64,000 bases of DNA from Cucumis sativus (taxonomy: Eukaryota > Streptophyta > Magnoliopsida > Cucurbitales > Cucurbitaceae). The notes beneath the pieces are model-generated. The model did no database searches and was not told the DNA's origin. It saw nothing but the letters and a program-made list of their open reading frames with translations. Positions 63,301 through 64,000 of the stretch are shown in pieces (the first letter of the stretch is position 1; every line of letters starts with the position of its first letter). A program made the position numbers and the translations under genes. The stretch is from positions 24,431,498 to 24,495,497 of the forward strand of contig NC_026660.2 of the NCBI RefSeq assembly GCF_000004075.3, read 5' to 3'.

Positions 63301-64000
63301 TTTTTCATGTTATTTTCAATGATATGAAGGGCATATTGTGAGACAAATAGTTTAATGACTTCTTGAAAAAGTTGAAAAAAAGAAAAGAAAGAAGAAAAAT
63401 GTCTTCATCGGGTGGATTATGGAATCTCTCTTTTCAATGAAGCTTCAAGTCCTTTTCTACTAATTTAATTTCTATTTTTAAGCTTAATTAATGAAGTTAT
63501 ATTAAGCTTAAAGTCAATTGAGGATTTTTAGTGAATTTTTTGGCCTTTACTCTAACTGACTTTATATGAATTGATGATGGTCAAAATTTTGAACTCACTT
63601 CACAATCTAATAACTTTTAGTATATATTTTGTTATAATTAATGAAGTTAGTAGCCTAAGCCTAGTAAAAGATATAATTCTTAAACACTTTTCTTTATAAT
63701 TTGATCCCCACGGATAATCTAATATCAATTAATTAAACATGGGGTTGAAATAATATTTGCAGAATGAGCTTATCTATCTTATAATTAAGTTATATTCAAT
63801 CTCAAAGGAAATTAATTATAGTAAGTCCATGCCAAACAACTCAATAAATAGTCTTCTTTTTCATTTTTTTTATTTATAAATTGGTGTTTCACTTGTCATT
63901 AACATATATATATATATATGATATATTTAATACTAATTTACCATCAAACCTAATCAAGTCCAACAGTTTACATATGATATTTCAACATTAATTATTTAGT

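Larger units (their letters stand above)
58791..64000. other. Right edge, intergenic, no gene seen
   Basis: No credible coding frame appears on either strand. It holds a foldback repeat with an (AT)n core (59930-60360), further AT microsatellites near 60853-60882, 61223-61236 and 63905-63920, and a short cucurbit-type repeat near 63155-63200. If the MGACATK gene continues past 58780, its last exon would be here, but I could not identify one. Confidence 0.45.

Overview
This is AT-rich nuclear DNA of a flowering plant. It has GT-AG introns, T-rich intron tails, polypyrimidine leaders and a plant-type actin with the canonical leader intron. Dispersed non-coding repeats built on a 'gatag...ctatc' inverted motif next to 'ttgctatattt' are of a kind I associate from memory with Cucurbitaceae. 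A Cucumis-like eudicot is therefore my best guess, but it is an inference from repeats and not from a database match.

Layout, left to right. 1-3.6 kb: gene-poor, with one clear 244-bp MITE (2176-2419). 3.6-5.7 kb (minus): ATG13, an autophagy kinase-complex subunit; two coding exons can be traced and the conserved C-terminal exon was not found. 8.77-9.11 kb (plus): an intronless RALF peptide hormone precursor. 14.67-15.33 kb (plus): an intronless ATL-type RING-H2 E3 ligase. 15.4-23.6 kb: no gene seen. 23.9-26.5 kb (plus): a complete actin gene of 377 aa with an 861-bp leader intron.

29.8-50.1 kb: a tandem cluster of WAT1-related (nodulin MtN21/UMAMIT-type, EamA/DMT) transporters. Three members look intact, at 29848-32151, 35655-38751 and 47697-50105. 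All three have seven coding exons with the same intron phases. Between them lies a graveyard of partial copies: a block carrying the last exon of the first gene plus the first exon of the second is duplicated at 39929-41404, and 44886-47395 holds several exon-1/2/3 fragments in both orientations. Two of these fragments form a large inverted repeat centred near 46.53 kb.

51.56-52.13 kb (plus): an intronless gene for a small three-helix membrane protein of unknown function. 55.84-58.79 kb (plus): a two-exon gene for an acidic, probably N-myristoylated, disordered protein. 58.8-64 kb: no gene seen; repeats and microsatellites.

The single-copy genes have no obvious functional connection. The region of most interest is the transporter cluster. 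Repeated local duplication there has produced intact paralogues, truncated copies and a foldback arrangement which, if transcribed, would give a long hairpin RNA matching the promoter and first exon of its intact neighbours. Exon boundaries were read by eye from splice consensus and frame continuity. No search or transcript data were available.
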